Assembly: GCA_964610155.1 (NCBI GenBank)
Contig: CAZSUY010000005.1
Coordinates: forward strand, 1-64,000
DNA length: 64,000 nucleotides
Source: JAFGBM01 sp964610155
GTDB taxonomy: Bacteria; Actinomycetota; Actinomycetes; Actinomycetales; Demequinaceae
Direction: 5' to 3'
Part shown: positions 7,044 to 16,657 of the stretch, one piece after another
How positions within the stretch are numbered: the first letter of the stretch is position 1
Layout: every line of letters starts with the position of its first letter
Notes under the pieces: model-generated
Databases searched by the model: none
Told to the model about the DNA's origin: nothing
What the model saw: only the letters and a program-made list of their open reading frames with translations
Position numbers and translations under genes: made by a program

Positions 7044-9572
7044 TTACGATCCGCGGGGTGGGGGGACGAACTCGACCATACCGTCGGGAAGTACATTGCC
7101 GACATACCAATGAAATCGTTCGGAAGAGACCTCGACGGGAAGGCTGAGAAGGGCCCCAGTGGCATACCTCGCGGTTGCCTCGAAGGTTGGGGAAGACGGG
7201 GTCGTCGTCCAGGGAACGTTCTCGGGGTGTTCCGTAAGGACGACCGGTGCCTCTTCCCAGACAGCAGACGCCTCCCGAAGGTTCGTGGCGTAGATTTCCC
7301 CTTGGACGAGGACGACGGGGACCTCGCAAGACACCCTGATGGTCCCGAAGTGGCTAGAGGTTCCCGCGAGGATGACGGGATGTCCATCCGCGTAGGAACA
7401 CAGGATGTCGACTTGGTTGCGGGCACCCATCTGTTCGGGTAGGTACACGGCGCTCGTGGGAATGATGGGGCTCCAGTTCATACCTGGGGCGTAGGTGCAC
7501 CAGGCAAGCACGGGGAAGATAGCGATGCTAGCCGCGATGACCGTCGATGCTACGGAGGCCGTGCGAGGGCTCTTTCTCCGGTAGAGCCAGCGGGTGATTG
7601 CGACCCAGGCGAATGCGGCCGCGATGATCAGTCCCGTGATCCCGGCTGAAGAGAGGCGACGGATGGCCCATGCCTGGTCGGGGACGATAGACGGACGAAG
7701 AAGGTAGAACACGGTGGGGGCAAGGAAGGCGGCGATGGGGACGGCCCAGACGTGCTCCCCCGAGGCCCACTTCCAGGCCATGACAGCGAAACCGATGATC
7801 CCTAGTGCCAGGAGAGGCCAGGTGAGGTAGTAGCTCATCCAGGTGACCGTGGATTCCGCATAGGTGCGCGTCGCATCGACAGGTTCCCCGGCGTTCGTCT
7901 GCAGGAACTCGATGTATGAGGGGACTTTCGAAGTCCCGTGCCCCGTCATCCACAACGGGCGACTCGCGAGTACGACGAAGGCGGCAGTGATGCCACCCGC
8001 CGTCAGCCAGCGGGACACCCGTCCACCTGACCGGCTTCCATCCGTGGCATCGGATGGGGTGGTCGTTGGGATTTGTCTCTTGTGCAAGGAAAAGGCGACG
8101 ACGGTGAGCGCTGCGACGACGGCAGCGCCGACAAAAAGGAAGTACCACTTCGCCAGGGTCCCCGCCTCGTCGCTTAGGCGATCGATGTAGGCCCTGCTCC
8201 ATCGCCATAGCGACGCGTAGCCGGCGGCTATCACAAGCGCCTGCGTTGCGGCGAACCCGGCGAATACCAGGCCCCGCCTGGCGATGCTCCAGTGTCGGGA
8301 GCCTAGGAGGGCGATCGTGACCCCGGCGAGAACACCTATCGCGAATACCGCCCCATCGATGCGGGCGAACATGGTTGTTCCGGATGCTATGGCAGCCAAA
8401 AACAGAGGCCCGGCCCGCGCTTCCTTGACGCCTCGCCAAGCCCAGGCGATGGCGGCGACGAGAAGGAGCATCGTGATGGATTCGGTGTAGGCGGCACGTG
8501 AGAGCCAGATGTGTGAGACGGTCATGGAAACCCCAATTGCGGGGACAAGGGCCGCGATCGGCCCCAGAGCTTCCCTGGCGAGGACATAGACGGCGACGAG
8601 CCCGACGGCTCCGATGACGAGATTGGCCGTCATTACTCCGGTTGTGCCCCCGACCCAGCCACCCATGGCGATTAGGGCAGGAAGGAGTTTGGCCCCTTGG
8701 GGTTGGATGATGTCTCCATTGAGGTTCCATGCCTCGGACGCTTCCGCCCGGGCATGGGGGAGGGCGGCCGCGGCCTCCATGGCACCATCCGTGGAGATGT
8801 CTGTGGAGGGGTGGCCGATGAGCCACATCCCGCTGAGGGTTAGGAATCCGGGATCGCGTCGCACGATGAGGTACTCGGCGATGAAGGGAAGATTGATGGT
8901 GAACCACACCGAGACGCCTACGAGAAGCCAACGAGCGCCTTGGGCGTCCGATGCTGTGGGGCGTCGTGCCGGGAGGAGACGCCAGCCACCTGCGGCCAAC
9001 ACGGCAGCCAGGGGGAGGGCCGTCCACGGTCGAAAGACTCCCAGGCTAACGGTCGCCGCACAGGCGATGGCTAGGGAGACGGTGAGGAGCAGAATCCAGT
9101 CAGGGGAGGCGCACAGCGCACGGAAGAGCCGGGCCCGGAGGAGAGAGGCATCCGTGAAGACGAATCGGCGGTATCCGATGTATCGCGCAATCGTTCCGAT
9201 CCCGATCCCGACTACCGCCGCAATGTTGGTCGGGACCGCGTCGCGGAGTTCGAGCACATAGGCCGTGAACGCAACGGTAACGACGGGGATGAGGAGGGCG
9301 ACGACATTGATGAGTGCGAAGACTAGGAGTTCATCGATGGGTCGATCGGTGCGACGTTTCCTGAACGTCCACATCCGATTGCCTATCCAGGAGACGACGG
9401 TCGCGGCAACGGCGGAGACGATCTTTGCCGTGACGATTCGATCCTCGAGTAGGGGATGAGGGCCGTAGTGCAGGAGGTTGAACAACCCCAAGTCGACAAC
9501 AAATGCCAAGCCGCCGATGACGCCGAACTTCAGCAACTCGGATCGACGCTCACGCCACCACACAACGGCCAC
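7044..9572 (-). CDS. GtrA-like flippase domain fused to a polytopic GT-C type glycosyltransferase
   Basis: Residues about 12-140 form a GtrA-like domain (four membrane helices, starting ELLKFGVIGGLAFVVDLGLF). This family is thought to move polyprenyl-phosphate sugars across the membrane. The remaining ~700 residues contain about a dozen hydrophobic segments and loops rich in Trp/Asp, as in GT-C or PMT-like glycosyltransferases. A combined role in cell-wall or glycolipid glycosylation is inferred. In mycobacteria a free-standing GtrA protein sits by purE/purK, so this looks like a lineage-specific fusion. The start at 9572 is divergent from purE with an 81-bp gap. Confidence 0.75.
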   Translation of the reverse strand: MAVVWWRERRSELLKFGVIGGLAFVVDLGLFNLLHYGPHPLLEDRIVTAKIVSAVAATVVSWIGNRMWTFRKRRTDRPIDELLVFALINVVALLIPVVTVAFTAYVLELRDAVPTNIAAVVGIGIGTIARYIGYRRFVFTDASLLRARLFRALCASPDWILLLTVSLAIACAATVSLGVFRPWTALPLAAVLAAGGWRLLPARRPTASDAQGARWLLVGVSVWFTINLPFIAEYLIVRRDPGFLTLSGMWLIGHPSTDISTDGAMEAAAALPHARAEASEAWNLNGDIIQPQGAKLLPALIAMGGWVGGTTGVMTANLVIGAVGLVAVYVLAREALGPIAALVPAIGVSMTVSHIWLSRAAYTESITMLLLVAAIAWAWRGVKEARAGPLFLAAIASGTTMFARIDGAVFAIGVLAGVTIALLGSRHWSIARRGLVFAGFAATQALVIAAGYASLWRWSRAYIDRLSDEAGTLAKWYFLFVGAAVVAALTVVAFSLHKRQIPTTTPSDATDGSRSGGRVSRWLTAGGITAAFVVLASRPLWMTGHGTSKVPSYIEFLQTNAGEPVDATRTYAESTVTWMSYYLTWPLLALGIIGFAVMAWKWASGEHVWAVPIAAFLAPTVFYLLRPSIVPDQAWAIRRLSSAGITGLIIAAAFAWVAITRWLYRRKSPRTASVASTVIAASIAIFPVLAWCTYAPGMNWSPIIPTSAVYLPEQMGARNQVDILCSYADGHPVILAGTSSHFGTIRVSCEVPVVLVQGEIYATNLREASAVWEEAPVVLTEHPENVPWTTTPSSPTFEATARYATGALLSLPVEVSSERFHWYVGNVLPDGMVEFVPPPRGS

Positions 9573-9653
9573 GCGGCGAGCCTAACGGGTCGGACGGGGT
9601 TTTGCCGACGTGCCCGCCAAGCTCTGCCGGTATCGTTGGGATCGGAGGTGGCG

Positions 9654-10160
9654 ATGGTAGCGAACGAACCCCTCGTGGGGATCATCATGGGATCGGATTC
9701 GGACTGGCCGATCATGGAGGCCGCGGCGAAGGCGCTCGATGAGTTTGAGATTGCGAATGAGGTCGAGGTGCTCTCGGCCCATCGCATGCCGGACGAGACC
9801 ATCGCCTATGCGCGTTCCGCCGCCCAACGCGGGCTTCGGGTCATCATCGCCGGGGCCGGGGGGGCGGCCCACCTGCCGGGCGTCGTCGCGGCCGTCACGC
9901 CTCTCCCTGTCATCGGTGTTCCGATTCCGCTGAAGCAACTCGATGGGATGGATTCCCTGCTGAGCATGGTGCAGATGCCCTCAGGAGTACCTGTCGCGAC
10001 GGTGTCGATCGGGGGGGCCCGAAATGCGGGGCTGCTCGCCGCCCGGATCCTCGGGGCCGGCGCCGATGAGTCGGCGGCGAAGATGCGGACCAGGGTCGAG
10101 ACCTTCCAGGCGAACCTGACCGATGCGGCAAAGGCAAAGGGGCAGAGTCTCAAGCGGTAG
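9654..10160 (+). CDS. purE: 5-(carboxyamino)imidazole ribonucleotide mutase
   Basis: Purine biosynthesis: converts N5-CAIR to CAIR. Seen: GSDSDW at residues 13-18, SAHRMP at 41-46, an AGAGGAAHLPG loop and PIPLKQLDGMDSLLS. 168 aa, normal for class I PurE. The ATG at 9654 has a GGAGGT site 3-4 nt upstream; the longer in-frame extension to 9456 overlaps the divergent gene and is rejected. purK, the usual partner, is not next to it here. Confidence 0.96.
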   Translation: MVANEPLVGIIMGSDSDWPIMEAAAKALDEFEIANEVEVLSAHRMPDETIAYARSAAQRGLRVIIAGAGGAAHLPGVVAAVTPLPVIGVPIPLKQLDGMDSLLSMVQMPSGVPVATVSIGGARNAGLLAARILGAGADESAAKMRTRVETFQANLTDAAKAKGQSLKR

Positions 10161-10186
10161 GAGGGCTGGTTTCCAGGCCTATCCGG

Positions 10187-10218
10187 CCGTGTCTATCCAA
10201 CCCCGTGTCTATCCAACC
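10187..10218. repeat. 16-bp perfect tandem duplication over the LCP gene stop codon
   Basis: CCGTGTCTATCCAACC occurs at 10187-10202 and again, base for base, at 10203-10218. The right copy carries the stop codon of the minus-strand LCP gene (10209-10211). It lies between the convergent ends of purE and the LCP gene. Confidence 0.92.
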
Positions 10219-11459
10219 GTGCAGGCGCCCAGGAGTTCGGTTGTCTCGTCCGAGTCGGCGGGGTCCTGTGTCTCGCCCGTACCGGCAGACGATGTGGGAA
10301 CCGGCGTTGGGGCCGCGTCGCTCATCTCGGCGACCGTTTGTACGTCGATGTCCGAGATTCCCGAGATCGGCTGGTCGTTTTCTATCGCCTTGAAGATGTC
10401 GTAGGCCTCGGGCAGCCAGTCCACGTCGGTGTTGTTTACGTTCATTTTCCACGGCACGGTGGTAAAGACGATATTCGACTTATCGATTCCGCGCAGGCTC
10501 CAGGCTAGCCCGATGAGGTAGTCGAACTCCTTCATGTTCGGGCTGACCGTCATGGAGTCGGCGGCGGCCTCGAGGAGTGCCGTGAGCTCCGCGGGGTGGA
10601 AGAGGAGGTTTCGGTGAAGGATGACCTCGAAGATCTTGCCAATCAACTCTTGTTGGCGCTTGATGCGAGCCGGATCGAGGCCGTTTGGCCCGTAGACCTT
10701 TTCGAAGGCTTTCTTGTCTGCGGTACTTTCGAAGTCCAGGGTCCGGGCTCGCGCCCAGCCGAGTGCCTGGTAGCCACTGAGTACTTGGGGCCCAGCCTTG
10801 AGGCTGAGTTGTGCCTTGGGTGACGTGATGTCGAAGGGGATGCACATGGGGACCCCTCCCAGTGCGTTGACGATATCTCGAACTCCGACGAAATCGATGA
10901 CAACGTACTCGCTGATGTAGATCCCGGTTAGATCCTCGACGGTCCTGATGACGCAGGCCGCGGCGTCCCCGGTGGATCCGTTCATCCCCCCAATTCCGAA
11001 GGCGTGGTTGAACTTTTGTGTCTCGGGGTAGGTTCTGGTGCCGTCGCTTCGGATGCAGCCCGGAAGCCGGACCCGGGAGTCCCGGGGGATGGACAGCAAC
11101 TCGACCCGCGATCGGTCGGCGGAGATGTGCATGATGATGGTCGTATCGTTTGCGAGGGAATTCTCCGCCCCCCCGAGGGCGGCGTTCTCACCCGCTCGGG
11201 TATCCGATCCCATGAGGAGGATGTTCACCCACTGCCCCTCCGCGTTGTCGACCGGGGGGGCCTCCGGTCGAGTCTCCGGGGGGATCAGGAGGGTGTGGTC
11301 ATCGGCCTGTATCTCACCGAGGACGCCCGTTACGTTGAAGTAGAGGAAGGTGGGATAGAAGGCGATCGCGCCCGCCACGAGGGCGAGTACCCAGGCGATG
11401 GCCCCGTGATCACGGGTCGTCGCGGCATGGCGCTTCGGGTGAGCATGGAATTTGCTCAT
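10209..11459 (-). CDS. LytR-CpsA-Psr (LCP) family cell-wall ligase
   Basis: Membrane-anchored phosphotransferase that attaches glycopolymers such as arabinogalactan or teichoic acids to peptidoglycan. Seen: a cytoplasmic basic N-terminus, one membrane helix at about 22-45, then the extracellular LCP domain with NILLMGSDTR, DTTIIMHISADRSRVELLSI, PRDSRV, the KFNHAFGIGG segment and an Arg pair in LGWARARTLDF. 416 aa. The start at 11459 is preceded by a purine-rich site. Expected partner of the neighbouring envelope glycosyltransferases. Its stop codon lies in a perfect 16-bp tandem duplication. Confidence 0.93.
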   Translation of the reverse strand: MSKFHAHPKRHAATTRDHGAIAWVLALVAGAIAFYPTFLYFNVTGVLGEIQADDHTLLIPPETRPEAPPVDNAEGQWVNILLMGSDTRAGENAALGGAENSLANDTTIIMHISADRSRVELLSIPRDSRVRLPGCIRSDGTRTYPETQKFNHAFGIGGMNGSTGDAAACVIRTVEDLTGIYISEYVVIDFVGVRDIVNALGGVPMCIPFDITSPKAQLSLKAGPQVLSGYQALGWARARTLDFESTADKKAFEKVYGPNGLDPARIKRQQELIGKIFEVILHRNLLFHPAELTALLEAAADSMTVSPNMKEFDYLIGLAWSLRGIDKSNIVFTTVPWKMNVNNTDVDWLPEAYDIFKAIENDQPISGISDIDVQTVAEMSDAAPTPVPTSSAGTGETQDPADSDETTELLGACTVG

Positions 11460-11637
11460 GGGCGCGCCTCTTGGATAGTCGTTGTCATCGCTTCCTCATT
11501 GTACGAATCTCGCGGGGTCCCCGTGTACTCCCACCAACATCAACGCTCCAGACCGGCAAGCCGTTGCCTTAGCGTGCCTCACAAGGTTTCCGATCCCCAC
11601 GGTCTAGGCTTGCGCGCTCGCCCCGGTTGTGGTCAAC

Positions 11638-11667
11638 TTGACGAGGATAGGATTACATGGATGTAAT
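11638..11667 (+). promoter_or_regulatory. whiB2-like gene promoter with overlapping palindrome
   Basis: TTGACG at 11638-11643 and TGTAAT at 11662-11667 are separated by 18 bp, giving a sigma-70-like promoter. The -10 hexamer lies in the right arm of a perfect inverted repeat, ATTACAT-GG-ATGTAAT (11652-11667), which could be an operator. This placement argues against the upstream ATG at 11657 as the translation start of the following whiB gene. Confidence 0.55.
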
Positions 11668-11707
11668 TCATCCAAGGCAGACAACAGCCGCGGTGATGGG
11701 AGACCTG

Positions 11708-12025
11708 ATGTGGGACGTCCTTGACGGGCCGATCTCCTCCGATGTGGAGAGACCGGTGTCGGCTCTTGCGACGGTCATCAGCATCTTCGCCGCACTCGAC
11801 GATGGTCCACTGGGGTGGCAGGAGCGCGCCCTCTGCGCTCAAACCGATCCCGAGGCCTTCTTTCCGGAGAAGGGCGGATCGACCCGAGAGGCGAAGAAGG
11901 TGTGCACCTCATGCGAGGTGCGCAGTGAGTGTCTGGACTACGCACTAGCCAACGATGAGAGATTTGGGATTTGGGGTGGTTTGTCCGAGCGTGAGCGCCG
12001 CAAGCTCAAGCGTCGAGCGGTCTAG
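11708..12025 (+). CDS. whiB2: WhiB-family transcription factor (WhiB2/WhmD-like)
   Basis: Iron-sulfur regulator; orthologues at this place beside the glycosyltransferase control septation and sporulation or cell division. Seen: Cys at 43, 66, 69 and 75 (C-X22-C-X2-C-X5-C), GIWGG at 87-91 and the basic tail RKLKRRAV. I choose the ATG at 11708 (105 aa) because GGGAGA lies 5 nt upstream and because the promoter -10 overlaps the upstream ATG at 11657. ATG 11696 is also possible. The large glycosyltransferase gene follows 20 bp downstream and may be co-transcribed. Confidence 0.88.
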   Translation: MWDVLDGPISSDVERPVSALATVISIFAALDDGPLGWQERALCAQTDPEAFFPEKGGSTREAKKVCTSCEVRSECLDYALANDERFGIWGGLSERERRKLKRRAV

Positions 12026-12045
12026 CCGCCGCATCGGCGGATTCG

Positions 12046-15000
12046 ATGAGCGTTAGCGGTCCGTTCGTCCGCGCGATCGTCGTGACCACCGGGCGGGCGG
12101 GCTTCCTTGCCGAGACTCTCGCGGCCCTCGCTGCCCAGGACCGCAAGATCGACGCCTGGCACCTGGTCGTCGTAGGGGACTCGCGATCCGAGGGACAAGA
12201 TCTTGGAGTTCCCGTCGGCCTAGGTATTCCCGTAACAAGGGTCGACGCGTCGACTTTCGGGGACGCTATCGACGCCCTGCTTCGGCAAAATCCCGGCGAC
12301 AACGAGTGGCTCTGGCTCCTCCACGACGATTCCGCACCCTTCAACCAGACGCTCTCCCGACTTCTCGCCATAACCCGCAAGCGTCGAGCCGCAGGGATTA
12401 TCGGACCGGTCCAGGTGAGATGGGATGATCCGAAGAGGCTGGTGAGCGTCGGCATCACGGTTTCCCGGAGCGGTCGGCGGCTCAACACCGTGGAGCAGGA
12501 CGATCTCGACCAAGGGCAGCATGAGGGTCGAGAGGATGTCCTCGCCGTCGGGCTCGCAGGAGCGCTGGTTAGGCGTGATGTTTGGGAGCGTCTGGGGGGG
12601 ACCGACCCGGCATACGGGGTGTTCGGCGACTCAACCGATTTCTGCCGACGGGCCTGGAGATCGGGTCACGACGTGGTCGTAGCCCCACGGGCACGAGTCA
12701 GGCACGCACAGGCTACGCTCCTAGGCCCGATGGAACTGGGGCGGAGGAAGACAGGTCGGGGAGATCTGGATGGGCGTCGCAATCACACGCGGGTGCGAGC
12801 ATCCGAGTGGTATCACGCCCTCGCGTGGGCGAGGCTCTGGACCGTTCCCTTCATCCTCGCTCGGGTCGGCCTTTCGAGCCTTGGGAGGGCACTCGTCAGG
12901 GTAGCGGCAGGGGAGCCGCGTCTGTCCATCGCTGACCTCGCCGTGCCACTCACTCTTACGGCGAAACTTCGCCACCTCAGGCATTCGCGTGCGGCGATCG
13001 CTCGGGCCGGTAGGGAGCCAGTCGAACGCCCCCTCCTGGCGAGGACCGTTGACATGATGGGCTTCATCCGAACCCGGGAATTCGGGTTGTACGAGGCATG
13101 GCGCGCTGAGAATCGCCCGAACGATGTCCAGAGGCGGGAGCTCGCGCGTCTTCGAGTTCGTCGCCGATGGACGCTTGTTGGGGTAGCGATCGTCCTGGCG
13201 GGCCTCACCCTTGCCCTCTACGGGACCTGGCTTGCCCCCTTGTTTCGGGGGGACATGCTTGTCGGTACCTCCCTCGGCGTGACGGACGTCTCCGTGGGCG
13301 ACCTTTGGGAGCGATCGTGGACCGGGTGGAGCGACCAGGGGTTGGGTGGAGGAGCCTTGGATGGATCCTTCGCGGCCCTCATGATTCCCTTCGCCCTAGT
13401 GCCCGGGGGCCTCGCCATGGGGATCGGGCTGCTTCTCGCCCTGAGTCCCCTGCTCGCCGGTCTCGCCGCATGGTTTGGGGCCGGAGCGGCGACCCGGTCC
13501 TTGACTGCTCGGGTCCTCGTGGCCGTCGCGTGGAGCCTGTGGCCATCGCTGACGACCTCGGTCGCCGAGGGACGCGTGGGAAGCGTCATTGTCCACATCC
13601 TTCTTCCGCTCCTGGCCTACGCCCTTGCCAGGGCGACCTCCCTGTTTCGTAGGGACGTGCTGGGCGATGCGGAGGAATTCCCGCGGGGACGGATCGGTTC
13701 TTCGGGGGCGGGAGCCGCGGCCGCAGTCCTGCTGGTGGCCATCACCGTCTCTGCTCCGATCCTCCTGGTGCCCCTCGTCCTTGTCGTCGTAGCCCTGGCC
13801 CTAGGAGTGAAGGGCCATCGGCGCCGGATGGCATTCATCGTGATTCCCGCCTTGATGGTTCAGGGGCCCGCGCTGTGGCAAACCTGGCAGCACCGGGGGA
13901 GTGCTCGGTGGTGGTCCCTTCTGGTGCGAGAGCCGGGTCCGGCACTCCCGTCGGAGCCTGTCAGCGGCTGGGACCTGCTCTGGGGGATGGGGAAGCCCCC
14001 CCCGCCGTGGCCTGCGGCGACCGAGACCGGCAACCTCGTTCTCACCTACCTCATCGGCGTGGCCCTCGTCGTCGCGGCTTTTATCGCGCTCACCAGCGGG
14101 CGATCCCCTCTTGCGACACGGGTAGGTTGGCTCATCGCTGGCGGGGGCCTTGCCTCCGCGATCATCGCTCAGCGGACCATCGCGGTCGGAATCGCGGTCG
14201 ACGGATCGGCCGCCGCGAATGGATGGCCTGGACCGGGTCTGTCGCTACTCGCCCTCGGCCTCTTGATAGCCGTCTTGGCGGCCTCCAGCAGTTCAGTTGG
14301 GTCCAAGGTCTCCGACAGTTCCTCAACCGCAAGACGATCGAGTCCGAGTCGGAAGACCTCGGCGATGGTTGTTGCCGGCCTTCTGGTGGTTCATGTCACC
14401 GCTGCCGCGTGGCCCGGACGGGATTTCGGAGGCGACGTCCATCCGGCAGGGGTCTCCGTTCTCCCCCTTGTCGCCAATCTGGAGTGGTCGTCACAACCGA
14501 CGACGAGGGTCCTGCTCCTCCGGTCGCTCGACGACGGCACAATCGGCTTCACAGTCTTGGGATCCGACGGGGATTCCTCCCTTCTCGGGCGAGCCCATCT
14601 TGCGGCGGATGGTAGCTGGCCAACGGGTGGCGAGGATGCGGGCGACATCTCCCTTCTGGGCCCGGCGGTCTCAAGTCTTGTCGGCTCGGGAGATGGGGCC
14701 GGAGCGCTCCTTAGGGCATGGGGCATCGGGGTCGTCGTTGTGGCACCAGACTCGATCGAATTGGAAGGCCCGCTTCTCCTCGTCGATGACCTGGCGCTCA
14801 TCGGGGTCTCCAGTCTCGGGGCATCCTGGCGCGTGCTTCCTCCGGTTTCCGCGGGGAACGACGTGAAGATAACACGAGCCTGGATCATGGACTCAGGAGG
14901 TGATCGCAGTCCTCTCCCATCGGAGCCATCGAGGCTGAAGGCCGACATTCCCGAGGGGGAGGAGGGCCGTACCCTTCTCGTGGCCGTGCCGGCAGACCCG

Positions 15001-15216
15001 CGATGGTGGTCGACCCTCAACGGGGAGAGCCTTGACCCCGTCGACCTCAATGGACGCCAGGGATTCAAGTTGGACCCCTCCGCGGGAGACCTTGAGGTGG
15101 GTTACTACGATCCCGCCTACCGGGCGTGGTGGCTTGCGGGCATGATCGCTATCGTCTGGGCACTCCTCGGTGCCGTCCCTCTTCGGGATCGGACCTACCG
15201 GAAGGAGCAGCAATGA
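12046..15216 (+). CDS. large membrane-bound family 2 glycosyltransferase
   Basis: Residues about 8-250 form a GT2 (GT-A fold) domain: RAIVVTTGRAGFLAETLAAL, the metal-binding LLHDDSAP, and GLAGALVRRDVWERLGG followed by YGVFGDSTDFCRRAW. A linker is followed by about a dozen membrane helices (380-780) and a soluble extracytoplasmic C-terminal part ending in one last helix, 1056 aa in all. Likely assembles envelope polysaccharide on a lipid carrier; donor and acceptor are unknown. The stop overlaps the next start (ATGA), so it is translationally coupled to the DUF5719 gene. The arrangement whiB - GT2 - DUF5719 - DUF3499 - manB is conserved in actinobacteria. Confidence 0.87.
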   Translation: MSVSGPFVRAIVVTTGRAGFLAETLAALAAQDRKIDAWHLVVVGDSRSEGQDLGVPVGLGIPVTRVDASTFGDAIDALLRQNPGDNEWLWLLHDDSAPFNQTLSRLLAITRKRRAAGIIGPVQVRWDDPKRLVSVGITVSRSGRRLNTVEQDDLDQGQHEGREDVLAVGLAGALVRRDVWERLGGTDPAYGVFGDSTDFCRRAWRSGHDVVVAPRARVRHAQATLLGPMELGRRKTGRGDLDGRRNHTRVRASEWYHALAWARLWTVPFILARVGLSSLGRALVRVAAGEPRLSIADLAVPLTLTAKLRHLRHSRAAIARAGREPVERPLLARTVDMMGFIRTREFGLYEAWRAENRPNDVQRRELARLRVRRRWTLVGVAIVLAGLTLALYGTWLAPLFRGDMLVGTSLGVTDVSVGDLWERSWTGWSDQGLGGGALDGSFAALMIPFALVPGGLAMGIGLLLALSPLLAGLAAWFGAGAATRSLTARVLVAVAWSLWPSLTTSVAEGRVGSVIVHILLPLLAYALARATSLFRRDVLGDAEEFPRGRIGSSGAGAAAAVLLVAITVSAPILLVPLVLVVVALALGVKGHRRRMAFIVIPALMVQGPALWQTWQHRGSARWWSLLVREPGPALPSEPVSGWDLLWGMGKPPPPWPAATETGNLVLTYLIGVALVVAAFIALTSGRSPLATRVGWLIAGGGLASAIIAQRTIAVGIAVDGSAAANGWPGPGLSLLALGLLIAVLAASSSSVGSKVSDSSSTARRSSPSRKTSAMVVAGLLVVHVTAAAWPGRDFGGDVHPAGVSVLPLVANLEWSSQPTTRVLLLRSLDDGTIGFTVLGSDGDSSLLGRAHLAADGSWPTGGEDAGDISLLGPAVSSLVGSGDGAGALLRAWGIGVVVVAPDSIELEGPLLLVDDLALIGVSSLGASWRVLPPVSAGNDVKITRAWIMDSGGDRSPLPSEPSRLKADIPEGEEGRTLLVAVPADPRWWSTLNGESLDPVDLNGRQGFKLDPSAGDLEVGYYDPAYRAWWLAGMIAIVWALLGAVPLRDRTYRKEQQ

Positions 15217-16541
15217 TTCGGGTGATCACGGGGATCCTTGCCCTTGGGGTTGTGGCCGGGACGGCCGCGTGGCTTGACCCGACGCCGGAGGACGTGGCTG
15301 TTCGAACCCCGACGACGACAGAGGTCATGCCTTCGGACCTCCCCGTTGGGTGCGTCGGATGGATGGAATTGCCCGTTGGTGATGCCGGCGAGAACGAAGG
15401 AGGACTTGCCCCCGGCACGAGCGACGTGCTTCGCACCGTCCTCGTGCCATCGGGGAATCAGGTTGAATCCATCGGGTTCGGCGTTGCTAGCGATGCCCCG
15501 ATCGGGGTTCAGGTGGAACGAGTGAGTCAAGGCGACCTGTCGGGGCTTGCGGCAGCGACCTGCGCGAGACCCAGGATTGACCTTTGGCTTGTCGGGGCTT
15601 CCACTCATATCGGAAGCAGCGCTCGACTTGTTCTGATCAATCCTTCCGGCGTCATCTCTGAGGTGGTCGCGACCATCTACGGACCGACGGGCCAGGTCGA
15701 GCAGTCGGTCATCGCCTCCATGGGCCCGAGGTCTTCGGAATCCTTCCTCCTTGAGGGAATCGCCGTAGAACTCTCGACCCTCGTCGTCCATGTTGAGGCC
15801 GACGGTGCCGGGGTCGTTGCGGCGATTCAGGATTCGCGGCTCGATGGCTTCCTGCCAGCGGGCAGCGAGTGGGTGGTCGCGGGAGCGATGCCGACTACAC
15901 GACTGGTGATCCCAGGGGTCGGCCCGAGCGACCCCGAGGGAAGAGATGGGCCAGCGACCGTACGGCTCATGGCTCCCGAAGGGGCCTCGGTCTCCCTCAC
16001 TCTCATTGACACGGCCGGCGAGCAGCCGTGGCCGGGGGCGGGGAACGTTCGGCTCGAGCCCGGAGTCCCCATCGACCTCGATGTGCCAGCCTCGACGAGA
16101 TCGACCGTGATCGTCGAGGCAGACAACCCTGTCGTCGCAGCGGCGATCGGCCGCAAGGCTCGAGTGCCGGAGGAGGGGCCGGAGGGGGACCTGGCCCATG
16201 ACCTCGTGTGGGTTGTGGGTCAGGATCCCCGCATGGGCTCGCGCCTTACAGCGGTAATGCCGCCCTACAACGTGACCGTCGTGGCGTATGCCGATGCCCA
16301 AGGGGTCTTTCGGGTCAGAAATGCCGCCACGGGTGCCTTGCTAGCCGAGAAGGTCATGGGCGCGGGCACGATGGCGGAACTTCCCATCGAGGCCGATCCC
16401 GGAACGGTGATCGTGATCGAGGGAGACCTCGCGTGGGTGCTCCTTGTCGAGGATCAGGATCTGATCACCGCGGTCCAACCGATCGACATTCATGACGATC
16501 CGATCGCGATCTCGGTGGTGCCGGGCCCCTACATCCCATAG
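15213..16541 (+). CDS. DUF5719 family secreted/anchored protein
   Basis: Starts with a signal-like hydrophobic segment (MIRVITGILALGVVAGTAAW), then a long beta-rich extracytoplasmic region of about 420 residues with no catalytic motif I recognise. 442 aa. The ATG at 15213 overlaps the previous stop and has GGAAGGAG just upstream. DUF5719 proteins regularly accompany the large GT2 protein, so a role as its extracytoplasmic partner is plausible but untested. Confidence 0.8.
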   Translation: MIRVITGILALGVVAGTAAWLDPTPEDVAVRTPTTTEVMPSDLPVGCVGWMELPVGDAGENEGGLAPGTSDVLRTVLVPSGNQVESIGFGVASDAPIGVQVERVSQGDLSGLAAATCARPRIDLWLVGASTHIGSSARLVLINPSGVISEVVATIYGPTGQVEQSVIASMGPRSSESFLLEGIAVELSTLVVHVEADGAGVVAAIQDSRLDGFLPAGSEWVVAGAMPTTRLVIPGVGPSDPEGRDGPATVRLMAPEGASVSLTLIDTAGEQPWPGAGNVRLEPGVPIDLDVPASTRSTVIVEADNPVVAAAIGRKARVPEEGPEGDLAHDLVWVVGQDPRMGSRLTAVMPPYNVTVVAYADAQGVFRVRNAATGALLAEKVMGAGTMAELPIEADPGTVIVIEGDLAWVLLVEDQDLITAVQPIDIHDDPIAISVVPGPYIP

Positions 16542-16657
16542 AGGGAGTCTGCGCTGCGAAGTCCGTATCGTGGAATATGACCCGCTGGGGCTCCGCCCTG
16601 GGCACCCATCGGCGTGGTGTCGCTGGTTGACCCGGGGGGGAGGGTAGCGTCCCGAAC

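Noticed and set aside
11657..11707. upstream start of the whiB2-like gene
   Set aside because: The predicted -10 hexamer overlaps this ATG, and a good ribosome site precedes ATG 11708.
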